DNA of 64,000 nt from Lepidodermella squamata (lineage: Eukaryota > Gastrotricha). The notes under the pieces are model-generated. The model was given only the letters and a program-made list of their open reading frames with translations. It was not told the DNA's origin and ran no database searches. Shown one piece after another: positions 33,758 through 45,100 of this stretch; the first letter of the stretch is position 1; every line of letters starts with the position of its first letter. A program made the position numbers and the translations under genes. The stretch is from positions 2,294,001 to 2,358,000 of the forward strand of contig JBLDXI010000004.1 in assembly GCA_047495785.1 (NCBI GenBank), given 5' to 3'.

Positions 33758-36306
33758 ATGTCTAAAATCCTCATAATTATTTTTTGTCTCTTGACCTTTG
33801 AGTCGAGCCAGGCTCAAATTTTGAAAAAGCGATATACCGCACTTTTATTCGCTACAGCCACATATACAGGCGCCGAGCCTCGAGACGGCAAAATCTGTCA
33901 AGCGGCTATGCAAGTTGCGGTTGACACTGTCAACGCACGGCGCGACATTCTGGGTGACTACAACATTAAGGTGGACTACCGTGACGAAGGATCTAGCGCT
34001 GTGTTATCGCCGCGCAATTTTATTGGCTTCATGCGCGATTCGAGCGAATTGGCCTCACTTGACCTAGATAACAGGACATTCATCGCGCCGGCCTTTGTCG
34101 GCACCGCACTGGCATGTAACCGAATTTCACGGTTGGTTAATCAAATGAAAATGGTGCAATTTACACCTGGCTGCAGTGGGGAGCAGTTCACGGCGAAACG
34201 GGACATTTACCCGGCGCTGTATCGAAATCGCATCCCGGCCGATCTGCAATACATACCACCTGTTGCGTTTTTCATTGCTGAAAAATCGTGGCAGCAAATC
34301 GGCATTTTGAACTTTGACACCGGCGCCAAGGCCCAGGCTGCGGTTTTGAGGGCTGGTAAGCAGGTCGTTTACAACCCGGTTATTCAAGATTTCGACGATG
34401 CGACCATGCTGGCGATCAAGGCGAGTGATTCGCGAATTTTGCTGGTTCAAAGCGGCGTTGCGGCGCAGTTCACGCTTTTCCTATGCCAGGCGTTTGCTTA
34501 TGGACTGAGGCGACCTAATTACGTGTTCATAACCGCATCGTCAAATTTTATTGACCCATACGCGAGTGACTTAAAATTGCCTACTGGATGCACCAGAAAC
34601 ATGTTCATCGAACAAGTGAGTAAACAATTTTTTTATAAAAAATATTAATTTGAATTTGTATTTGAATTATTTGAAATTTTGAAAATTCCAGCTTAAAATT
34701 CTAAAATTTAAAAGTTTTCGAATTTTTAAAATTTAATTTTTTTCCTAAGTTTCTAGTTTTAAAATTCAAAAATTTTAATATTTTCAATTTTTTCAATTTC
34801 AAACATATTTGAATTTTTTAATTTTTAAAAATAAAAAAATTTCGAATTTTTGAAATCTTAAATTTTCAATTTTCCGAGTTTCGAGTTTCAAAATACAACA
34901 ATTTCAATTAAACTTAATTTTTTCAGGTTGGAATAACATTTTGGGGCGGCCCGTTTGATTTTGCGCTCGAAAATACCGGTCCAAGCGTGTTTGGATACGA
35001 CGTTACAGGCTTCGAAACTCGCCTCGACGCGCTCACCAACTCGTCACGGTCCGCTGATTACGTGCGGAGACACCGCTGCTTCGACGCCATGGCCCAAACA
35101 CTGCTATCTCTTGACGGAGGCGATAAATTACTGAAATCGCAATCAAACGGTTCATTAGGCCTGAAAAGCGCCGATTCGGACCGAGTTCTACAGGCTGTCA
35201 ATCAAAGTGCGGCCGCGACGGATTTCCAGGGTCTTAGAATCGGCCGAATCAAGTATTCACCCCGGCTAGAACTCGACAACGAGCCGCAATATCTGACCCA
35301 ATGGGTTGATGGGGACATGCGCGTCATTCTAAAAGTGACCTTCAACGGGTCCGATGCAAGCAGCCTGCAAGATTTGTCGCAATACGTGTTCACAAAGGTC
35401 CAGGAGCCGGTTTGGTACACCCCGGACAAGAATCCACCTAAAGATTTGTCCCAAGCCACCCACTACTACGAAACATTCAGCCTGGAGGCGTTCGTTATCT
35501 TGGTTGTTATGGTAACGCTTTCCCTAGCAACGGCAGCGTTCTTCGCGTTTTTAACCTGGAAAATGAGACAATTGCCCCTGGCCTTCAATCGGCTGAACCT
35601 ATGGACGATTACAGGGTGTCTGATATCGAATGTAGCCGCTGTTTTGATTTCGACGACATCGTTATGCCTAGCCCAGGTAATTCTAACAACCCTAGGGCTG
35701 TCGCTTAGCAACGGCTTGATTTTCGTCAAAATGCTGCGATACGTCAAAATTTTGCGAAAAATCAAGAATTTAACCAACAATTCGAAGCGATGGCAATCCC
35801 AAGTCCTTATCGGGTCGTTTATCTTCGTCATTTTCAACCTAATCGTCGCCGTTGCTATGGTGATTTATGACCCAATTTCCGAGAAGAAAACAACCGATCC
35901 AGTTGCGTATGACCTAGATTCGGATTCCTATTACGATGTGACAACGTATTATTGCGGGTCAAATAACGGCTATTTCTCAACCTGGGCCATGGCGTTGGCT
36001 GGTCTCCACATTTTCCTACTTATTCTGGCCGCTTTCCTCGCCTACGAAGTTCGAAAGGCCTCAGTTGGTCCTGATTTGAAGCTGGACCTCAAATCGACCC
36101 GGCTATCGACGATGAACGCCCTGACAATTTTTGTGGCTGTAGTTTTCCTGTTCAACGTCGTTCCGCATGACCAGGCTGTTTTTAAGGCGGTTATTGCAGC
36201 ATTTGGCCTGTTTTTGTACTCGAATAGCTGTTCGGCTATTTTACTACTGCCTGTTGCTAGTTACTGGCGCGAAAAAATAACGATGCCCTGCCATTCTCTG
36301 TGTTGA
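33758..36306 (+). CDS. Class C (GABA-B-receptor-like) G-protein-coupled receptor, 2 exons, 745 aa
   Basis: Exons 33758-34615 and 34927-36306 join in phase 0; AATAAA at 36371. Residues 1-20 are a signal peptide (MSKILIIIFCLLTFESSQAQ). About 25-460 form a periplasmic-binding-protein-like ligand domain (ICQAAMQVAVDTVN, PGCSGEQF, FFIAEKSWQQIGIL). The membrane part, about 473-735, has seven hydrophobic helices, with the class C pattern FNRLNLW before helix 2 and a Cys in helix 3 (TSLCLAQ) that can pair with one in the second outer loop (TYYCGSN). The intracellular tail is very short and has no coiled coil, which GABA-B subunits use for dimerisation. It should sit in the plasma membrane and signal through G proteins; the ligand is unknown. 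Relics of relatives lie at 7273, 55520 and 62142. Confidence 0.9.
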
Positions 36307-36413
36307 TTTTCATTGCAATGCGGTGAGCTAGCGGTTACATGTCCATTTGAAATTTGTGATCCCAAATCCTAATAAAATCTAAATTATCACGTGATTTAAG
36401 CCGCTTATTGGGA

Positions 36414-37208
36414 AGATCAAATAATCGTTAAAAAAGAGAAGTTCTGCCACAGCTTTAGCAACAGTTCTTCATACAATTCGCTTTGCTTGCCGATCCTATG
36501 CACCCTTCATCGAAGAAATCGAGAGGCACAGGCATCAAGATCCGTAAAACGGTGCCGAAAATAACGCCTAGATCGAAAAAAATTTGCTTGGAGCACTCAA
36601 AATTATAGTCAAATATTTTTTAATTGGCAATGAAAGTTGCCAGGAACAATGGTCCGCGGTTTAGAAAAATTAATTCCGGATTATTTTATACCGGACCGAG
36701 TCCGGGATAGGACATATAAAGGAAATACTCACCGATATCTGGTCTCCATCCATCGAGATCGCGAGAGCAATGGGGCCCTGTTGATCCGGGTGTATTCCAC
36801 CCCGAGCGCTTCCTCAATTCTCAAGGATTACCCGACCTACGCGACAAGAAGCGACGCTGCGTTCCATCCCTTCGGCTTTGGCCCTCGAATTTTTGTTGGA
36901 ATGAGATTTGCCTTGCTGCAGATGAAACTAGCTCTGATGAATCTTGTGCGTAAATATCGAATCGGAAAGTGTGCGAGAACTGGCGAGGATTTGATTTCGG
37001 AAGTTGATTTCGGCAATTTCTATTTCGCCGGTAGATAAAGCTTGTGAGCCGTTGAATCGCACAGCTTTCATTAGAATCAAAACTCGGTGCTCTAACATAT
37101 ATTAGTTCTTCGATGAAGGATGCATAGGATCGGCAAGCAAAGCGAATTGTATGTAGACTGCTGCTAAATCTGTGGCAGAACTCCTCTTTTTTAACGATTA
37201 TTTGATCT
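36414..37208. mobile_element. Element with about 104-bp inverted ends enclosing a P450 remnant
   Basis: Left arm 36414-36517 and right arm 37106-37208 are inverted copies at roughly 93 percent by eye. They begin AGATCAAATAATCGTT and run to CTTCATCGAAGAA. The roughly 590-bp interior carries a cytochrome P450 fragment. No target duplication was fixed. Confidence 0.75.
36637..37038 (+). pseudogene. Cytochrome P450 C-terminal remnant lacking the haem cysteine
   Basis: The open frame contains FIPDRVRD and then FHPFGFGPRIFVGMRFALLQ and NLVRKYRI, the haem-binding and L-helix region of P450s. The normal motif is FGxGPRxCxGxRFA; here the Cys position is Phe (TTT for TGT), so the haem ligand is gone. 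There is no start region or N-terminal two thirds. The middle part (residues about 30-90) does not align well. It is trapped between the inverted arms of the surrounding element. Confidence 0.8.
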
Positions 37209-37209
37209 C

Positions 37210-39132
37210 GTTTGATATCTTTAACAATATCTAGCTTCAATTTGATATCAAATTCATCAAATTCAGGTTTTGCAATTGCTTACGGCGAACCTTCGAAGAT
37301 CGAGTAAATCCTTAGGTAGAAAAAAGGAAAAAAATGAATAAAATGAAGAAGCTGGGAATAATGAAAAAATAAACACGTGTTTCTTTAATAAAAATAATGA
37401 AATTGCAAAGGAAAAAAGGTGTAGCATTATCTGGGGTAGATTTTTGCGCTGATTTCAAATCTGAACTCAGAATTAATCTGTGAGTCAGTAGCATCTACTG
37501 AATATCAGGGCTCCATTGAAATACATACCATAATATCATGGTTTCGATCCCGTTCGAGGAAGCGTGCCGTTGAACCAGTTGGAGCCAGGAACGAAGGCTG
37601 ATGGAATGGCACGGAATCCAAGACAAATACAGCCCCGTTGTGGCCATTTCCAGGAGGATTGCTGACCGATTTTCTCAACATTGATGACGACTGCTGCTCG
37701 GATATCGCGATTGTCGCGGTGGAGTTCGACATAGGAGCTAACTACTGCTCGCTTTTCACGGAATTGTGGCCGAATTGCTGCTCGATTTTGTCGAAATTGG
37801 GGAGGAATGCTGCTCATTTTTCTTGGTATCACGGGCGAATGCTGCCAGATTTTCGAGCTTTTCCATGGGATTGTTTAATTTTGAATAATAAAACTATTTT
37901 AGATTCCTCGGGTTTCTCGGGTTTCATGAGTTTTATGGGTCTGAACAATGGACAACTGTCAAATATGTGCTCCTCCTTGAACAAATCAAGTGTCCAATAT
38001 TTACTTATAGACCTAACATATACTTTGCCTAGGGGTGAGTATGTAGGGAGTGGCCCACCCTAAAACCCAACTTCCTAACGATGATAGATAGAAAGGTGCG
38101 GTTTTCACCATTGTAATAAGCGTCTTACAAGTTTCTTTAATAAGCGTATCAAAAATAGGCAGAGCAGAGTGTTATTTGTATCATTCAATCTACATAATGC
38201 CGTTGTTCCGCTTTACCGACACGGTGCGCGATTAAGCGTTTCCGCCGCGCCGCGCTGTTACGCAACCACGCGTGATATCCCCTTGTTCAAGGTGTCAAAC
38301 TGTTGCCAGATGTCACGGCTGTCACGTGCTAAAATTGGAGAGTACACGACCAACACACGTGAGAGTACACGCTCAACGTCGGATAATCACTTTTTTGTTC
38401 CAACTTGCCACCATTTACCCTAATTCTCGGGGGTATCTGAATTCCTCATCAACAATTCCATGATTCTAAGCCGAGACTATGCGCACGCAGATATTTGGAT
38501 CCGGGGCCGTACCCGGTCCGAACTGGGCTAAAACCGGCCGGGACAACTCTGTGTGTACATAATGGTACCAAAACTCTGAGTCACGCCAGGAAGCGCTACA
38601 GCTTGCGAGAACAAGCGTCTTGACCACTGTTGCATGGGTTTTAGTTTTTATTCTGGAGCATCGCCAATCGTCTTGGAAAAAAGACTGAAAACATGGTTTT
38701 GGTCGTCGGTCGTCGGCCGAATTGTGTTTCAACATTTTCAATACACATTTTATTACTGTAATTACCAATACCAATTACTGTATTCCCTCGATAAAAGCAC
38801 AGGGTGTGGCGCCAGACCCGTTCTTTTATCAGGGTCGCTGTGCATTTATTACGAGAAAGCAAAAAATTGGCACCATCTGGGGCGCTAATTCCTTTTGATC
38901 GTAAACAGCCCTACATATAAGAAAATGCCTCTAGCCAGGGTGCTTTTATCGAGGGAGTACTGCATTCTCCCACTTTGGGGCATTTGTATAGTCTAGTTAA
39001 ATTAATGCAATTTGAGAAAAGAAGCTATGAAAAAGTCACACATATTTTCGGTTGAAGTCGTCATAATGCGGCATCACAGATGCTAAAACTGTTCTGATTA
39101 GGACAATAACCGAAAGCCGGGAGAAGACGTGC
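37210..39132. other. Gap with a degenerate tandem repeat and a small TIR element
   Basis: At 37650-37850 GCTGCTCG/CGAATGCTGC words recur at about 45-bp intervals as a decayed tandem repeat; the frames over it are not credible genes. A TIR element at 38783-38957 is listed separately. The 3' UTR of the minus-strand CTLD gene must begin at 39132. Confidence 0.4.
38783..38957. mobile_element. 175-bp TIR element with TA target site
   Basis: Ends TTCCCTCGATAAAAGCAC and GTGCTTTTATCGAGGGAG are inverted and each is flanked by TA. It looks like a Tc1/mariner-type MITE. Confidence 0.7.
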
Positions 39133-42100
39133 TTAGGGCCGTTCGCACATGGCGCTTCTTTGAAAAATGCACCCTCCCGACCTTAGTCCGTTCATACTCG
39201 CGAGAATACCTACATTGAGAAACATGCAGAATAGTTACACATCAAGCCCACTTGCCCCTTTTTCGTCGCTACTTACAATTGTACTGTTCGTCAGCAGACT
39301 GCGGAAGGCCGAGGAACGTGGCATTGGCCGGCTCGCCTGTGATCCAAGAGTAAGTTATTGGGTCAGCTCGTTTCGCGCCGATGAACACAGCATCATAGGT
39401 TGGTACAAGCGTTTTAGCGGCATTGAGCATCGCCTGATCCTTGATAACCGCCAGCGATTTTCCCATGCTATTGCAGGCTTTCACCGCATCATCTTGCGTG
39501 CCCTGTGCTGCTGTACGCACCAAGTTTGATGTCGTCTGAAAACCAACAATTGCATCTTGCATCAGAGGCATCAACACATGATATTGTCCTTTACTTACAT
39601 TTCCGCAAAGACCAAAGAAGGAACGTGAGCAAAGTACAGTCCCAATGCCACCCGAAAACACAGCCATGCCTAAGTCAAAGTAAGCGTACAGAAAAGCTAA
39701 AATGGTGAATTTATTGTGGTTTCGCTTTTTTTACGCTGTAATGGTAAAATGATTCACTGTTTCTCAGGAGACTTCGTAAACTTACATTCACCCACGTTAG
39801 GTTGGTACAATCCCCAGAATGGCGAATGGACTGAAATAAGACTGCCATCGTCCCATTTGAAATCAGCCACAATCCCAACGAATGTATCTAGCATGGATAA
39901 CATTAATGTCATACTCCATCCTCTTTAATGTTGTCAATATCTCGAGGTGTACAGGTCACGTTCCGTTAAGTAACAAAATCCCTGCCTTTTAAAAAAGCAA
40001 CATGCGCCTAGACCAATGTATTTAATGTTACTGGCAACCATCGCCGAGGCAATTATGGCAAAATGATAAGAAAAAATATACCGAAATAAACTACCGAAAA
40101 ATATAGCAAAGAAAGTGGTTCAAAAAGGATCGAGGTTACCTCACTTGTACGGTTTGCCGAAAATCCACAAAGCCAAATTGGCAATGAGACCGATTCTATC
40201 TGCTAAGTATGCCTACAATTATCCGCTTGCTAAATGGCTAGAAGAAAAGCTGCAACCCCTAGCAATAAATGATTATTCTATTAACAACATCCTTAATTTT
40301 GCCAGTGATGTCCGTAAATTGGAAATCAACGCTGAGGACGTTCTAGTTTCATATGACGTGTCGTCTTTATTTACGAATGTACCAGTCGATGAAACAATTA
40401 ATATTTTAGTAGATAGGGCCTTTCAAGACAACTGGTTCAATCAAGTTCATCAACTTCAACTAACGCGCGAAGGACTCCGAGAATTACTTCAATTAGCTGC
40501 AAAGAACCAACTATTCCAATTTGATGGTCAACTCTATGAGCAGATTGATGGTGTTGCTATGGGCTCCCCCCTTGGTCCTCTATTAGCGAATGTCTTCATG
40601 TCTGAAATCGAATCAAAACTAGCCAACGAAGAAAAACTGCCCTCCATCTACAAACGATATGTAGATGATACCTTTGTAGTCATGCCAAGCGTGAAAGCCG
40701 CAGAGGACTTATGTGAAACCTTGAATAACTGCCACCCAGCGATAAAATTTACTATGGAAATGAGTAATGATAAGGGACTGCCTTTTTGTGGAATGTTGCT
40801 TACTAAGTCTGGTAACTCTATTCGAACAAGCTGCTATACGAAGCCTACTGACACTGGTTTGTTGCTGCATTATGATAGCCATGTTGATCCTAGGTACAAA
40901 CGGAGCTTGATTAAGACTATGTTACACCGAGCATATCATCTATCATCAGACTGGTCACTTTTCGATATTGAAGTGAAGCGGCTACGGACTGTCTTTAAGA
41001 ACCTGAATTATCCGATGGAACAGTTTGATTTGATCGTGTCTAGATTTACTGAGCGAGCTGTAAATGGCGAATTCAATCAACCAAAAACGAAGGATGGAGA
41101 CCAGCCGATACGCATAGCTATGCCATATATTGATGAAAAAGCGTCACAAGTGGTTAAGAATCAACTCCGGGATCTTAGTAACAAAATAGAATTGCCTGTG
41201 GAACCGATATTCCTTAGCAAGAAAGTCATCGATAATTTCCGCCCAAAAGAGCCGAAGCCGCAAATCGTTAACCAGCAACGCGTTGTGTATCACTTTAAAT
41301 GTGATCAGTGCGAAACTGATTATGTTGGGATGACATCCAAACACTTACATCAACGCATTGAAGGTCATCGATACACGGATATAGGCAAACATATGGAGCA
41401 GCATGGCGTTGGGAAGAACGAACTTGATAAATACTTCAAAGTGCTGGCTAAAGGACAAACAAAATGGGATTGCCTTATTCTCGAAATGCTCTACATTCGT
41501 AAGCTTAAGCCTAATTTAAACAAACAAAACGACTCGATCAAAGCTAAGTTATTTACGGAGCCGATATTCCATGAGAAGTGCAAGAAGAAGATGAATAGCT
41601 AATCGGATCATAATTTCAATATGTTCTAAAAACATCAACCTTAATTATTATTGTAACTTAAAATTTCGATCTAATTTCTTAACTAATCCCTGAAGATGAT
41701 TTCTGCTAGAAATCGAAACGTCGGAATAAATGCGTTACGGTTTATAAACGATAAGAAAAAAGAAAACAAATATTTCTTCTTAACAGGGGTGTCATTTTTT
41801 ACTTATTTTTACGATGTCTGATTGCTCCGAAAATTTCGCGAAATTCAAAACAACTCTGATTAGCTCAAGTTTTATATCTGTATATCTTTTATATATTATA
41901 TATCGTAAGCGTCGCTGAATAACTCGGATTTAGGCTTGTTTACATCCTTTTCGGGGCGAGAGGTGACAAGTAAAAAGTCTATTGTTTTCGCTTCTTCATT
42001 CACGTTAAAAAACCGCTTTTTACTTGTCACTCGCCACTTTGAAACGGATGTAAACATGCCTAAATCCGAGTTATTCAAAGACGCTAACGATATGTCGTAG

Positions 42101-45100
42101 TTCATTAAGCAATCCCATCCAATAGGCTATTAACCCAGTCAAATAAGCAATTTCAACTCCTAATCGAATCTTATTATGAATCGAATATAAAAAAAACGGT
42201 TCTATTGAGCTAAACGTGCCTCTTTTGTTAATCGATTATCTTTTAACCTTGGGTATGATGCGCGAGATAAAATATTATTGCTTTCGCCTATTTTCAGTGG
42301 TAAGTTTTCCGTAAACCAAAAGTCGCGCTAAGGAATATCTTTGAAGGGACCAGACTGCCGTGAGATGCAATTTCGCAGCAGGCTATATACGGGCTAACTG
42401 CCCTTGAAATTTTGTTTCAATTTGATGCATTTCTGAGATAGCATCCTAATAATGCCTGGGTTGATTATTGGACTAGGTTGATAGTTGATAGCCTATGCAT
42501 GGGATTGCTTAATGAACTGCGACATATATATATATATATTATTATTTTATATAAAGCAAAAATCAAATAAGATCATCGTATTTTTCTCGGAATTTTTTCG
42601 GCTCAAGCTGAAAAAGTTTACCGTCCTGAAATACTTTTAAAATGGCGATTTTTCGTAAAAGTGACCAACTTTAGGACAATTTAAAAAAGGTACAAACAGG
42701 TTGTCTCATGAGACGGGACTCATTCTATAGAGGAGCGCTTCTAGTATTCCGGAATTTTCTTTTTGAAATTTGTGGGAAATGAAAGATTTTCTCTAGGAAT
42801 TTTAGAAAATAATTAGAAATCAGAAAAATTACAATTGGCGGATGGCGATGAGTGAATAAAAATGAAGGTCGCGTGCCCACTTTTTCACGTTTTGGTGTGA
42901 ATTTATTTACTAGAGGAAGATCGCTAGTTTCCGATCTGTATAGAGTTGTTTAAACGAATTAAACGTCAACTTTAATCGATAAGGTTGGGGTCTCCTGTGT
43001 TCTGAGGGGGATGGGAGCCACCTAGAGATCTAATGTTTGAAAAATTGTGAGTATGTGTGCAGATCGCGACCTTTGTACCTCGATATTTTGACACCATAAG
43101 AATATCGAGAGTTTCACATCCCAACTCCTAACCTGTATCCACGCTTTGTGGGCCTGCCATCTGCAAGACCTCAGCCAAGTCTTCCGGCGTGGAGAATGTC
43201 GCAAGGCGCCCACCCGCATTTTCACAGGCGGGTCTGTGAGTATAGAAGTCTGCTCGTCCTTTTGGAGAAAAGAAGTACTTGGGGGGTTTCATCGCATCAG
43301 CCAAGCAGCTTGCGTAGTTATCAGCAAATAATGAGGAGTTTGAGTACATTTTCATCTATTTATTCAGAAGTAGCACAGTGAAGATAGCGTCAAATTCATG
43401 CTTGTTACCTGGGTGGAACCATTCGGGCAGATGTTGTAACACTTCTTGCCATTAGGCGTGTTGCACTGAACAGCGTTCTAGAGAAAAATCATATCGAATC
43501 AAAAGCTCAATTTTAATATAGCCTTGGGTATATCATAGAAATTCCAATCCCACATTGAGAGTAATACGTGGTTAATCGCGTTGATAAGGCGATCGCATCA
43601 CGTTGAACTTCCAATGACTTCCAATTGATCGTTGCCATGACCCCGGCATGAAACATTTCCGTCGTGCGATCCACTGATAAATTATTTTTTATTTATTTAA
43701 AAATGACCACGCCACAGCCTCTTCACGGTTTTCATTTACCACGAGCATGCAATCCATATTTATCGTGGCAAATTATTGCGGCAAACACACCTTTGTTACT
43801 AAAAAATGTATGGATCGCACGACTGAACGTTTCATCCGGGAATCATAGCAACGATCGATTGACCAATAGGCGTGCGCGCCAGGACCGGACCTTTAAGTGG
43901 TTCCACAAACTAATCGGAACCTAATAGTCTGGCCTAACAGTCTGAACAGATTTCAAAAGCTATAGTTCAAAACAAAAATTAATATGAGTGAAAATACCTA
44001 ATCTACCGGGTATTCCGTTTTAATGACCCGTACCCGATATGGTAGCACACCCCAAATACGAAACCTTCCCGAGGGCCCCTAATTAAATTGACCGAATTTA
44101 TAGCTCATGGTATTATTTTTAAGGGTCTTTGAAAATCGTCACTCAGATTTGAGTAAACGTTACTCAGAAATAGGCAAACGTCACTCAGATGCGCATTACG
44201 TCACACGTGTTATGCAAGTGTGCACTCATTTTTTAAATCCAGCACTCAAACGTAGCGCGCGTCACTCATTTTAATACTTTTCCATCACTCATTTTGATAC
44301 TCTAACATCACTCATGCGTGTTGTCCATTATGTTAGCGATGGAGACTCCCCGGCTGCGACCGGCCATGCGACCGAAATGGAGAAAGAGGAAATGTATACA
44401 AATCTAGTTTTCACCAGGGCTCTCCGAAGAGGATGAGCTAAGGGATAGAAGGGACGTTATTCTTCCCTGATAAAGGTCGATACCAAACCGGAGGCCATGT
44501 CCGCAAATGAAATTGCCGCGCGGGCGGTGTTAAATTTGGGGATGATTGGTTAACTTAAGTTGTTGTTAAACAAATGAGTGACGGTCGGATTTGGTTTTGA
44601 GTGAAGAAATTAAAATTTGAGTGATTCTTTATAGCTGACAAGCGCTTTAATTCTGAGTGCAAGAATTTAACATGGAGTGACAGGGGCCACTGTTTGTGAG
44701 TGACGAAAATGTTAATCCTCTTATTTTTAATGTTGCATCTTTTAATCCAGCGGTTCCCAAACTTTTTGTCTCGTATGACACAGCAGTGTCCAGTGTCCTA
44801 TGAGAATGGCTCCTAGGACACATTGCTGAGGCTTGACGTTCAACCTAAATACTCACCCTTGTTAAGCAGTTGGCTTTGTTTCTATAGACGCCAGTTGAGA
44901 ATTGCGCGGTTTCATTAGCTAGGCATTTTGTGCTGTTCAATCGGCATGTAGTAAAGGCGCTAGTAGTGGCATCGAAGCAGCGAATGTGAGGCTTTACGGA
45001 ATCAGCTACCGCGCCTGCATAATTATGCAAGATGAAACATGGAATAGTGTTGACAAATGAGTTGAATGCTCCAGGACTGAAATCAGGTTACGATCATAAA

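Larger units (their letters stand above)
39889..43133. mobile_element. 3.2-kb nested insertion splitting a CTLD exon, 6-bp target duplication
   Basis: TGTATC flanks both sides (39883-39888 and 43134-43139). Inverted subterminal sequence with ATCTCGAGGT (39938) and its partner near 43065-43090 suggests a DNA transposon as the outer layer. Inside are the truncated Penelope-like element (40115-41770), a 186-bp palindromic MITE (41904-42089) and another TIR element (42092-42530). On the gene's strand the insert starts G-GTTAGG and ends CTA-G, giving donor and acceptor dinucleotides at the exact edges. Confidence 0.75.

Noticed and set aside
37536-38063. Long frames on both strands with recurring CCS or EKRA words
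   Set aside because: They come from a decayed roughly 45-bp tandem repeat.
42525-42541. (AT)n tract as target duplication of the neighbouring element
   Set aside because: Low-complexity sequence makes any match meaningless.
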